Assembly: GCA_946886275.1 (NCBI GenBank)
Contig: CAMPIH010000024.1
Location: 1-19,796, forward strand
DNA: 19,796 bases
Reading direction: 5' to 3'
DNA from: an uncultured Sphingosinicella sp.
GTDB lineage: Bacteria > Pseudomonadota > Alphaproteobacteria > Sphingomonadales > Sphingomonadaceae
Part shown: piece after piece, positions 7,712-14,823 of the stretch
Layout of the letters: each line of letters begins with the position of its first letter
Numbering within the stretch: position 1 is the stretch's first letter
Translations under genes and position numbers: made by a program
The notes under the pieces: generated by a model
What the model saw: only the letters and a program-made list of their open reading frames with translations
Databases searched by the model: none
Told to the model about the DNA's origin: nothing

Positions 7712-9112
7712 ATGCCGGAAAATCCCGTCCTCGCTTATGGCCGCTGGATCGCCGAAACGCCCGGCGACTGGCCCGAAGCGGCGCTGGAATCGGCCCACCG
7801 CCAGTTCATCGACGTCATCGCTGTCACCCTTCCCGGCGCCGCCGAGCCCGCCACCCGCAACGTCTTCGCGACCGTCGCCGGCTGGGGTTCGGGGCCCGCC
7901 ACCGCCATCGGCCAGGGCATGAGCCTCGCTGCTCCCTGGGCAGCGCTCGTCAACGGGACCGCCGCCCACGCGCTCGATTTCGACGACAATTTCGATCCCG
8001 CCAAGGCTCACGCGACCGCCGTCCTCGCCCCTGCCCTCCTCGCTCTGGCCGAGCAGGAAGATAGTTCGGGCGGCGACTGCCTCGACGCTTATGTCGCCGG
8101 GCTCCAGATCCTCGGGAGGGTCGGCCAGGGGGTGAACCCGGTGCACCGGAACCGGGGCTGGCACGCCACCGCCACGGTCGGGGCGGTCGGCGCCGCCGCT
8201 GCCTGTGCCCGATTGCTTCGGCTCGACGCCCGCCGGGCCGCTTTCGCGGTCTCGATCGCGACCAGCATGGCCGGCGGCTTCATGTCGCAATTCGGGACAA
8301 TGACCAAGCCGCTCCACGCCGGCCTCGCCGCCAAATCGGGGATCCTGGCCGCCGGACTCGCCCGTGCCGGAATCGACGCCGGACTCGAGACTCTCGATGG
8401 CCCGACCGGAATGAACCGGCTGATGGTCGGCCCCGATTACGAGCAGTTGCGCGACGGCCTCACCCATGTCGAGCATGGCCAGACCCTCCGCTTCGAGACC
8501 GCGAAGATCGGCGACCCGCTCCTCATCCAGTCGAGCGGCTTCCGGGTGAAGAGATTTCCCAATTGCGGAAGCGCCCACCGTTCGATGGACGCCGTCCTGG
8601 AGCTGAAGGAGCGCCACGGCTTCAGAGTCGAGGACATCGCGGAAGTGAACGTCTGGGCGCCCGTCTCCCACCTCAACAATCTGATGTACGAAACGCCGAG
8701 GGACGCGCTCCAGGCGAAATTCTCGCTCGAATATGGCGTGGCCGTCGCCCTCCTCACCGGCAATTGCACCCTTGCCGATTTCACCGACGAAGCCGTCGCC
8801 GACCCCCGGGTTGAAGCCCTGTACCCGAGGATCCGCCGACACCCGGTCGACAAGGCGGAGGGCGAGTTCCCGACCCGGGTGGAGATCCGGCTGAGCGACG
8901 GCCGACGCGTCGAAACGGCCGTGCCGATGCCGGTGGGAAGCCTCGCGGCCCCTTTCTCGCTTGACCAATATTGGGCGAAGTTCGAAGGCTGCGGCCAGGG
9001 CCTGCTGGCGCCGGCGAGACTCGCCGAGCTCCGCCAAGCCCTTGCAGAAATGCCACAATCGCGGTCAATTAAGCCGATGATGGCGATCATGGCCGGCCCG
9101 TTCGCTTCCTAA
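7712..9112 (+). CDS. MmgE/PrpD family protein
   Basis: The product is 466 residues from ATG at 7712 (AAGAAG 6 nt upstream; a GTG at 7706 is an in-frame alternative). It matches the MmgE/PrpD fold, which covers 2-methylcitrate dehydratase, cis-aconitate decarboxylase and iminodisuccinate epimerase. The helical domain carries the family signature HALDFDD at 86-92, then GCH-like and GWHATATVG-like segments (HRNRGWHATATVGAVGAA) and KPLHAGLAAKSGILAA. The smaller lid domain includes KRFPNCGSAHRSMDAVLEL and EYGVAVALL. No other methylcitrate-cycle gene (prpB, prpC) is near. It lies 9 nt after the flippase gene in the same operon, so a specialised role in lipid or sugar chemistry is more likely than propionate use. 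The reaction is unknown. Confidence 0.88.
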   Translation: MPENPVLAYGRWIAETPGDWPEAALESAHRQFIDVIAVTLPGAAEPATRNVFATVAGWGSGPATAIGQGMSLAAPWAALVNGTAAHALDFDDNFDPAKAHATAVLAPALLALAEQEDSSGGDCLDAYVAGLQILGRVGQGVNPVHRNRGWHATATVGAVGAAAACARLLRLDARRAAFAVSIATSMAGGFMSQFGTMTKPLHAGLAAKSGILAAGLARAGIDAGLETLDGPTGMNRLMVGPDYEQLRDGLTHVEHGQTLRFETAKIGDPLLIQSSGFRVKRFPNCGSAHRSMDAVLELKERHGFRVEDIAEVNVWAPVSHLNNLMYETPRDALQAKFSLEYGVAVALLTGNCTLADFTDEAVADPRVEALYPRIRRHPVDKAEGEFPTRVEIRLSDGRRVETAVPMPVGSLAAPFSLDQYWAKFEGCGQGLLAPARLAELRQALAEMPQSRSIKPMMAIMAGPFAS

Positions 9113-9140
9113 TCGTCGCGCCAGAAGCTAAGGGGAAAAG

Positions 9141-9935
9141 ATGGGGGACGGTCCTTTTACCGGCCTGGTGCTTGCCGCCAGCCGCGGCAATCTCGACCCG
9201 CTGGCCCAGGCCGGCGGGGTCAGCCACAAATGCTTCATCGACATTGCCGGTCAGCCGATGCTTCGCCGGGTCGTGTCCGCCGTCATGGCGAGCGGCCGGA
9301 TCGGCCGAACCATCGTCGCGATCGAGCCCGAGAGCATCGCCGAGGCGAAGGAGATCCTTGCCGGTCTGCCGGGCGCCGACACGATCGAATATGTCGCGAG
9401 CCGTGAGAATATCGGAAGCAGCGTCGCCGCGGTCGCCACCCCGGAGCTTCTGCCGCTGGTCATCACGACCGGCGACAATGCGCTGCACACGCCCGAGCTG
9501 GTGCGCTATTTCTGCGATGCGCTGGACGAGGTGAAGGAGGACGGCGCTCTCGGCCTCACTCCGGCCGAATATATCCTGGCCAAATATCCCGAGGGCAACC
9601 GAGCCTTTCATCGCTTTCGCGACGGCGCCTTTTCCAGCTGCAACATCTACGCCCTGCTCACGCCCAAGTCGCTCGAGGCGCCGCGCGTGTTCAATTCGGG
9701 CGGCCAGTTCGGCAAGAAGCCGCGCCGGCTGATCGGCGCCTTCGGCCTGTTCGCCTTCCTGCTCTACAAGAGCCGCCTGTTCACCTTGAAAACGGTGCTC
9801 AAGGCCCTGTCCCGAACCGTCGGCGTGAGCACCGCGCCGGTTCTCATCCCCTTCGCCGAAGGGCCGATCGACGTCGACCGGATGCAGGATTGGGAGCTGG
9901 CCAACCGCATCATCCGTGAGCGCGAAGCCGCCTAG
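9141..9935 (+). CDS. MobA-like NTP transferase (nucleotidyltransferase)
   Basis: The product is 264 residues from ATG at 9141 with AAGGGG about 6 nt upstream. The N-terminus is a Rossmann-like nucleotide-binding domain. FTGLVLAASRG (6-16) takes the place of the usual LxAGGxGxR loop, followed by GVSHKCFIDIAGQPML with the conserved Lys, and TTGDNALHTPELV, whose Asp would bind the metal. The C-terminal third (FGLFAFLLYKSRLF) is hydrophobic and basic, suggesting membrane contact. Relatives join a nucleotide to a sugar, polyol or cofactor phosphate. Last gene of the lptF operon (28 nt after the MmgE/PrpD gene), so a nucleotide-activated head group for a lipid is a fair guess, not proven. Confidence 0.82.
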   Translation: MGDGPFTGLVLAASRGNLDPLAQAGGVSHKCFIDIAGQPMLRRVVSAVMASGRIGRTIVAIEPESIAEAKEILAGLPGADTIEYVASRENIGSSVAAVATPELLPLVITTGDNALHTPELVRYFCDALDEVKEDGALGLTPAEYILAKYPEGNRAFHRFRDGAFSSCNIYALLTPKSLEAPRVFNSGGQFGKKPRRLIGAFGLFAFLLYKSRLFTLKTVLKALSRTVGVSTAPVLIPFAEGPIDVDRMQDWELANRIIREREAA

Positions 9936-10052
9936 GTTGGGTCGAAAACCGGCGAAAAGGCCGCAAATCCGCCTTATTGCAAATTCATGACCGGCTCACA
10001 TATCAACGGGCAAAGGCGTTTGCCCCGGGTGCCCGTCAAAGGGCCGAGTCAC

Positions 10053-10056
10053 AGGA
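10053..10056 (+). promoter_or_regulatory. Ribosome binding site deciding the hydroxylase start
   Basis: AGGA lies 8 nt before GTG at 10065. The ATG at 9987, which would add 26 residues rich in Arg, Pro and Gly, has no Shine-Dalgarno-like sequence. This favours the GTG start. Confidence 0.5.
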
Positions 10057-10064
10057 TCGAAACA

Positions 10065-10874
10065 GTGAAAGTCGCCCAGACCTCAAGCCGGTCATCCCTG
10101 CGCCCTTCCTTCTGGCAGCGCGAGCATCATCTCGACAAGATGACGTTCCGGGAGCTGGTCATCGCCTATTTCCAGTATCCGGCGATCATCGCCTATCTGG
10201 TCCTGAGCGTCGCCGCGATCGGAGTCTTCGCCTGGCGTTCGGCGCCGCTCGCGCCGACCCTGATCAGCATCGCCGCGGCGAGCCTGGTCTATCCGCTCTT
10301 CTGGTACCTGATCCACCGGTACGTCCTGCACAGCCGCTGGATGTGGCGGCACAAGTGGATGGCCGGCACCTGGAAGCGGATCCATTATGATCACCACCAG
10401 GATCCCAACCATCTCGAGGTCCTGTTCGGGGCTCTCCCCACGACCCTGCCGACGATCGCCATCGGGGTAATTCCGATCGGCTATGCGATCGGCAGCTTCT
10501 GGGGGCCGCAGGCGGCCCTGGGCGCCGCCTCGATCGCCTTGGCCACGGGATTGCTGACGACCTGCTTCTACGAGTTCGTCCACTGCATCCAGCACCTCGC
10601 CTACAAGCCGAAGAACAAGGCGATCGCGGAGATGAAGAAGCGCCACATGGCGCACCATTTCCACGACGAGAACGGCAATTACGGGATCACGACCTTCTTC
10701 TGGGACAAGGTCTTCTCCACCTATTACGATCGGCCGGAGCGGCCGGAGAAGAGCCCGACCGTGTTCAACCTCGGCTACACGCCCGAGGTCGCGAAGGAAT
10801 ATCCTTACGTCGCCCAGCTGAGCGGCGGGGTCGCGACCGGCCATCCCCGGCAGCGCGAGGGCGCCCGCCGCTGA
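10065..10874 (+). CDS. Sterol desaturase/fatty acid hydroxylase superfamily protein (FA2H-like)
   Basis: The product is 269 residues from the GTG at 10065 (an ATG at 9987 is possible). It has four hydrophobic spans and the histidine clusters of the di-iron membrane hydroxylase family: HRYVLH at 84-89, HYDHHQDPNH at 107-116, HCIQH at 173-177 and HMAHHFH at 194-200. The last cluster runs on as DENGNYGITTFFWDKVF, matching the HHF...FGIS..FWD.VF pattern of eukaryotic FA2H/Scs7, which hydroxylate C2 of the fatty acid in ceramide. The family also includes sterol and carotenoid hydroxylases. A ceramide-synthase-like gene lies 1.7 kb downstream, and sphingomonad glycosphingolipids carry 2-hydroxymyristate, so N-acyl chain 2-hydroxylation is the best guess. 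Family assignment is strong; substrate is inference. Confidence 0.88.
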   Translation: MKVAQTSSRSSLRPSFWQREHHLDKMTFRELVIAYFQYPAIIAYLVLSVAAIGVFAWRSAPLAPTLISIAAASLVYPLFWYLIHRYVLHSRWMWRHKWMAGTWKRIHYDHHQDPNHLEVLFGALPTTLPTIAIGVIPIGYAIGSFWGPQAALGAASIALATGLLTTCFYEFVHCIQHLAYKPKNKAIAEMKKRHMAHHFHDENGNYGITTFFWDKVFSTYYDRPERPEKSPTVFNLGYTPEVAKEYPYVAQLSGGVATGHPRQREGARR

Positions 10875-10887
10875 GGCGTCGCGTCCC

Positions 10888-10905
10888 GGCGCCTGTGCAG
10901 GCGCC
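10888..10905 (+). terminator. Strong GC hairpin after the hydroxylase gene (possible terminator)
   Basis: GGCGCCTG-TG-CAGGCGCC is a perfect 8-bp inverted repeat starting 13 nt after the hydroxylase stop codon. In practice it would fold as a 7-bp stem with a 4-nt loop. No T-run follows, so termination is not certain. It ends 47 nt before the META gene start; TACAAT at 10913-10918 directly downstream could be a -10 box for that gene. Confidence 0.4.
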
Positions 10906-10952
10906 AGGCGCATACAATCGCGGTTCATTTCCAATAGCCTAGCCATGGCGGA

Positions 10953-12506
10953 ATGCGCTTCCGTCCGCTTCTGGCTTCGGGCCTCCTCGCCTTCGCCGCC
11001 TGCACGCCGTCGGCGCCGGCCCAGCCCGAGCCCTCCGGCTCCGCCTCGACCGCCGCGTCCGAAGCGGATCTGAACGGGCGCTGGCAGATCGTCTCGATCG
11101 ACGGTGAAGCCGTCGCCGCGATCTCCGGCGATCGGCCGGGCGAGCGCAGCCCGCACCTCGTCTTCGCCTCCGGCAGCTATGGCGGAAGTAGCGGCTGCAA
11201 TTCTTTCGGCGGACTGGGAATCTTCCATGGCGACCGATTCTATGCCGGCCCGGCGATGCAGACGGCGATGGGCTGCGGCGCGCTGAGCGGTCAGGAAAGC
11301 GCGATCATCGGCCTCGTCACCGCTTCGCCGACCGTCTCGCCAGGCGCCGAGGGCACCCTGATCCTGAGCGACGGCCGACGCTCGCTTCTTCTTCGCCGCG
11401 ATCGCGGCTCGTCCCCGGTGCCAGCGCCGGCGGAATGGAGCGGCACCCGGATCCTCGCCGGCACTCACTGGAGGATCGACGAGGTCGACGGACGACGCCT
11501 CGCCGAGGGCGCGGCTCGAACGCTTCGGTTCGAGGCCGACCGCTGGTCGCTCACCGGCCCCTGCGGAAGCGCCGGCGGCCAATGGCGGCAACAGGACAAT
11601 GTGATCGTGGCGCGGACGGCGGACGTCTCCAGCGCCTGCGCCCCGGAGGCCGAGGCGATCGACTCGGCGATCTCGGCCCTGCTCTCGGCGGAGCCGGCCT
11701 TCGCGACCGGTCCGAACGGCGAAATCCTGATTGGCGGCGGCGGCCACAAGGCAGTCGGCGAGCGGCCGCGATCGGGCCTGGCCAGTGACTCCGCTTTGCT
11801 TGCCGGAAGCTGGCGGATCCTTGCCATCGACGGCGCTCCGCCAGTGCCGAACAGCGGGTCGCGCATCGCCTTCACCCGGACCGGCTATGAAGGATCGGCC
11901 GGCTGCAATGCGTTTCAGGGCCAGTATCTCGCCCACGCCCGCCGATTCTTCTCTCCGCACCCGATCCAGACGGAAATGGCCTGCATCGGCATCGTCGCCG
12001 ATCAGGAGGCCAGGGTGACCGCTATCCTCGCCGCCGCTCCAGCCATCGGCCTCGCCGGCCCCGACGAGCTGGAGCTGGTTGCGGAAACCGGGCGCCTTCG
12101 GCTTCGCCGCGACGGCCCGGCCGAAGACGCTCCGGAGGCCCGCCTCTGGGACGGTGAGCCGCTCAGGGCCGAGCTGACGATGCTCGGCGGGGCGCCGCTT
12201 CAGCTTCGTCATTCCGAGCCGGAGACTCGATTGTCGCTCAGCGCCGACCGCTTCGACATCGAGGCTGGCTGCGGACGGATCGGCGGAATCTGGCGCCGGA
12301 GCGACGGCCAGCTCGAATTCTTCACCGATGCCGAACCGGAGCCGAGCGGCGAATGCGCCGGAGCCCTGGCGCGGCGGCTCCACGACTTCATGCGACTGTT
12401 CAACGGTCCGGCGCGAATCCTCATCGGCGCCTCCGGCGAGCTGCTCATCGCCGGCCAGCATCAATGGCTCGCCGGGCGGGCGGCGAGGCCCGCGCGGACG
12501 CGCTAG
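10953..12506 (+). CDS. Lipoprotein with four tandem META-like (HslJ-like) domains
   Basis: The product is 517 residues from ATG at 10953. The N-terminus (MRFRPLLASGLLAFAAC) is a lipoprotein-type signal with Cys17 as lipid attachment site; the residue at -3 is Phe rather than the usual Leu. Four META-like units follow: A1 at about 39-150, B1 at 167-266, A2 at 281-388 and B2 at 398-505. Each contains one Cys pair 24-28 residues apart: C82/C108, C204/C229, C318/C344, C440/C468. A1 and A2 share SGCNxF or AGCNAF, then QTxMxC, and a glycine-rich strand. B1 and B2 share a CGxxGGxW core instead. Usual META proteins such as HslJ have one domain of about 110 residues, so this is a large, duplicated version. 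It is presumably envelope-located; function unknown. It lies between the hydroxylase and the ceramide-synthase-like gene. Confidence 0.85.
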   Translation: MRFRPLLASGLLAFAACTPSAPAQPEPSGSASTAASEADLNGRWQIVSIDGEAVAAISGDRPGERSPHLVFASGSYGGSSGCNSFGGLGIFHGDRFYAGPAMQTAMGCGALSGQESAIIGLVTASPTVSPGAEGTLILSDGRRSLLLRRDRGSSPVPAPAEWSGTRILAGTHWRIDEVDGRRLAEGAARTLRFEADRWSLTGPCGSAGGQWRQQDNVIVARTADVSSACAPEAEAIDSAISALLSAEPAFATGPNGEILIGGGGHKAVGERPRSGLASDSALLAGSWRILAIDGAPPVPNSGSRIAFTRTGYEGSAGCNAFQGQYLAHARRFFSPHPIQTEMACIGIVADQEARVTAILAAAPAIGLAGPDELELVAETGRLRLRRDGPAEDAPEARLWDGEPLRAELTMLGGAPLQLRHSEPETRLSLSADRFDIEAGCGRIGGIWRRSDGQLEFFTDAEPEPSGECAGALARRLHDFMRLFNGPARILIGASGELLIAGQHQWLAGRAARPARTR

Positions 12507-12564
12507 CTCGCCGCGTTCCGGCTGCCTCTCGACTTCGCTTCGTTCGGCGCGCTAGGCGTCGGCC

Positions 12565-13695
12565 ATGAGCGTCCAAATCCGCAAGGTCCTGACCAAGGCC
12601 GATCGAAAAGCGTTCGTCGAGCTCGCCTACCGCCTCAATCGCGACGATCCCAACTGGGTGCCGCCGCTCAAGGATGAGGTGCGCGGGCTGATCACTCCCG
12701 GGGAGAATCCCTGGTTCGAACATGCCGAGGCGGCGCTCTTCCTCGCCGTCCATGACGATGTACCGGTCGGTCGGATCTCGGCCCAGATCGACCAGCTCGT
12801 GCTCGAGCATATGGCGCCGGGACTGGGCCAGTGGGGCATGCTCGAGGCGATCGACGAGAAGACCGCCCATGCGCTTCTCGCGGCGGCCGAGACCTGGCTT
12901 CGCGGCAAGGGCATGTCGCGGTCCATGGGGCCCTTCTCGCTGTCGATCTGGGACGAACCCGGGCTTCTCGTCAAAGGCCATGACCATCCGCCGATGGTGA
13001 TGATGGCGCATCACCAGGCCGCCTATGAAGGCTGGGTCGAAGCGGCCGGCTATAGCGGCGTCAAGGATCTGCTCACCTATGATCTGCCGACCAAGCCTTT
13101 TCCGCCGATCGTTCAGCGCATCGTCGCGGCGGGCGAGAAGAACGAGAAGATCCGTGTCCGAAACGTCGACCGCAAGCGGTTCGACACGGAGGCGGCGCTG
13201 ATCCTCAGCATCCTCAACGACGCCTGGAGCGACAATTGGGGATTCATCCCCTTGACCGACAGCGAGATCGCCTATGCCGGCAAGAAGCTGAAGCCGATCG
13301 TCCTCGAGGACATGATCCAGATCGCGGAATATGAAGGCGAGCCGGTCGCCTTCATGATGGCCCTGCCCGACATCAACGAATTCATCAGGGACCTCGACGG
13401 GGAGCTTTGGCCGTTCGGCTGGGCGAAACTGTTGTGGCGGCTGAAACGGATGCGGCCGAAGGGCGGCCGAGTGCCGTTGATGGGCGTTCTCAAGCGACTC
13501 CATTCCAGCCGCCTGGCGAGCCAGCTCGCCTTCATGATGATCGAGAATATCCGCCGTGCCGGCACGGCCCATTACGGCATCGAGCGGGGGGAAGTCGGCT
13601 GGGTATTGGACGACAATGGGCCGATGATCTCCATCGCCAAGGCGATCGAGAGCAAGGTCAACCGGATCTACCGGATTTACGAGAAAGTGCTGTGA
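12565..13695 (+). CDS. GNAT-fold acyltransferase, candidate bacterial ceramide synthase
   Basis: The product is 376 residues from ATG at 12565, 58 nt after the META gene. The N-terminal acyl-CoA N-acyltransferase fold shows DDPNWVPPL (27-35), then NPWFEHAEAALFLAV and PVGRISAQID (to residue 76), the pattern of the family that contains Caulobacter bCerS (CCNA_01212/CC_1154). Also typical are GPFSLSIWDEPGLLV, WSDNWGFIPL and a C-terminal half with FMMALPDINEF, a basic stretch (WRLKRMRPKGGR) and GWVLDDNGPMI. In Caulobacter this enzyme attaches the fatty acyl chain to the long-chain base amine. Members are often annotated only as N-acetyltransferase. Recognition is by motif memory, without alignment, so orthology is likely but not proven. 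The partner genes spt and cerR are not in this window. Confidence 0.75.
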   Translation: MSVQIRKVLTKADRKAFVELAYRLNRDDPNWVPPLKDEVRGLITPGENPWFEHAEAALFLAVHDDVPVGRISAQIDQLVLEHMAPGLGQWGMLEAIDEKTAHALLAAAETWLRGKGMSRSMGPFSLSIWDEPGLLVKGHDHPPMVMMAHHQAAYEGWVEAAGYSGVKDLLTYDLPTKPFPPIVQRIVAAGEKNEKIRVRNVDRKRFDTEAALILSILNDAWSDNWGFIPLTDSEIAYAGKKLKPIVLEDMIQIAEYEGEPVAFMMALPDINEFIRDLDGELWPFGWAKLLWRLKRMRPKGGRVPLMGVLKRLHSSRLASQLAFMMIENIRRAGTAHYGIERGEVGWVLDDNGPMISIAKAIESKVNRIYRIYEKVL

Positions 13696-13765
13696 GGCGC
13701 GTTTTGGGGACCGCCAGCGGGTGAAAAGGCGAGCCAGACGGAGCCCTGTTCGCGGCAAGTCCCTC

Positions 13766-13910
13766 GGGGTGCGTTCGCGACTCGGCTTAACCATGTTATG
13801 GTCGCCCCCGGCGCGCGTGACACGGTGAACCTCCCTGCCGTAGCACGGGCCGGCACCCATGCCGACCGGAGCGTGATGTGGGGTTGCTGCCGCCCCTTCA
13901 TGCCGAAGGG
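13766..13910 (+). ncRNA. Candidate structured RNA (possibly 6S-like)
   Basis: The 274-nt gap between the acyltransferase and xthA has no credible gene. The plus strand can fold into an extended rod: 13766-13771 (GGGGTG) with 13891-13896 (CGCCCC), 13783-13786 with 13886-13889, 13789-13792 (AACC) with 13882-13885 (GGTT), and 13844-13847 with 13872-13875. It is capped by GGCCGGCA-CCCA-TGCCGACC at 13848-13867 with one mismatch. A separate hairpin CCCTTC-ATGCC-GAAGGG follows at 13894-13910 and competes with the closing stem by 3 nt. A long rod with a closing stem, a GTTCGCG-containing bulge and an asymmetric central loop recalls 6S RNA. GC-rich DNA forms such pairings easily, so this stays a hypothesis; strand and ends are uncertain. 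Confidence 0.28.
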
Positions 13911-13923
13911 CCTGAAGGCGCGG

Positions 13924-13964
13924 AAGCTGGGAGTCCCCACCGCGCGCCAACCTCGCTCCAGCTT
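13924..13964. repeat. 7-bp inverted repeat downstream of xthA
   Basis: AAGCTGG (13924-13930) and CCAGCTT (13958-13964) are perfect inverted copies 27 nt apart, directly behind the xthA stop codon (13970). They could form the base of a 3' hairpin on the xthA transcript. No T-run is present. Confidence 0.25.
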
Positions 13965-13969
13965 TGCGA

Positions 13970-14749
13970 TCAGTCCTCCAGCGCGACCCAGGTCGGCGCG
14001 TGATCGGACGCCTTTTCGCGGCCGCGATATTCCTTGTCGACTCCGGCATCGAGCAGCCGGTCGGCCGCTTGCGGCGAGAGGAGCAGATGGTCGATCCGGA
14101 AGCCGGCGTCGCGCTGCCAGCAGCCGGCGGTATAATCCCAGAAGGTATAGACGGCCCCTTCCGGATAGCGGGCGCGGATCGCGTCGGTGAAGCCGAGATT
14201 GAGGATCCGTCGATAAGCGGCCCGGCTCTCCGGCTGCATCAGCGCGTCATGGGCCATGGCCCGCGCCGAGAAGACGTCGTCAGGATCGTCGGTGGGAATG
14301 ACGTTCCAGTCGCCGGCGAGGACCAAAGGACGCTCCTCGGCCAGCAGTTCCAGCGCATGGGCTCGAAGCCGGTCCATCCAGGCGAGCTTGTAGGCGAACT
14401 TCTCGGTGCCCACCGGGTTGCCGTTGGGCAAATAGAGGGACGCGACGATCACTCCGCCGATCTCGGCCTCGATATAGCGGCTATGACTATCGTCGGGGTC
14501 GCCGGGTAGGCCGGTTCGACGGAGCTTCGGCCCGGTGCCGGGAGTCAGGATGGCGACGCCGTTGAATCCCTTCTGGCCGTGCCATACCCCGTCATAGCCG
14601 GCGGCGCGGAGATCCTCGATCGGGAAGCTCTCGTCGGCGCACTTGACCTCCTGGAGGCAGAGCGCGTCGGGCTTCTGCTCGTCGAGATATTCGATCAGCC
14701 GCGGCAGGCGGGCACGAATGCCGTTGAGATTGTAGGACACGATCTTCAT
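13970..14749 (-). CDS. xthA: Exodeoxyribonuclease III
   Basis: The product is 259 residues from ATG at 14749; the frame extends 12 codons upstream, but MKIVSYNLNGIRARL is the standard family N-terminus. Exonuclease III is an abasic-site endonuclease and 3'-5' exonuclease in base excision repair. All family landmarks are present: Asn7 in YNLNGIR, Glu in LQEVK, the YDGVWHGQKGFNGVAIL segment, GDWNVIPTDDD-like GDWNVIPTDDPDD with catalytic Asp and Asn, the DNA-contact loop around FWDYTAGCWQRDAGFRIDH, and the terminal SDHAP with the catalytic Asp-His pair. Convergent with the acyltransferase gene and divergent from the small membrane protein gene. A monocistronic unit as far as the window shows. 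Confidence 0.96.
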   Translation of the reverse strand: MKIVSYNLNGIRARLPRLIEYLDEQKPDALCLQEVKCADESFPIEDLRAAGYDGVWHGQKGFNGVAILTPGTGPKLRRTGLPGDPDDSHSRYIEAEIGGVIVASLYLPNGNPVGTEKFAYKLAWMDRLRAHALELLAEERPLVLAGDWNVIPTDDPDDVFSARAMAHDALMQPESRAAYRRILNLGFTDAIRARYPEGAVYTFWDYTAGCWQRDAGFRIDHLLLSPQAADRLLDAGVDKEYRGREKASDHAPTWVALED

Positions 14750-14823
14750 GCCAAGCGGCTTAGGGTTTGGTCCATCCAGCCGCAAGGCGGCTGCGGAAGA
14801 GCGAGGGAATGCGTGAGACGAGC

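Noticed and set aside
6098..9058. 986-codon open frame on the minus strand, opposite the flippase and MmgE/PrpD genes
   Set aside because: It is antisense to two well-supported genes, and its product is a low-complexity mix of Asp, Arg, Gly, Glu and Gln with no domain. Such frames arise when codons end in G or C.
10092..12464. 790-codon open frame on the minus strand, opposite the hydroxylase and META genes
   Set aside because: Antisense shadow with Arg/Asp/Gly-rich composition; it crosses the intergenic hairpin and has no recognisable family.
13696..13969. SRP RNA, tmRNA or RNase P RNA in the xthA gap
   Set aside because: The SRP tetraloop motif (GGAAG/AGCAG context), the tmRNA TPsiC arm and the RNase P core words are missing; only a 6S-like fold remained possible.
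12445..14049. 534-codon open frame on the minus strand across the acyltransferase, intergenic gap and xthA end
   Set aside because: It overlaps two strong genes and the candidate RNA; composition is that of a shadow frame.
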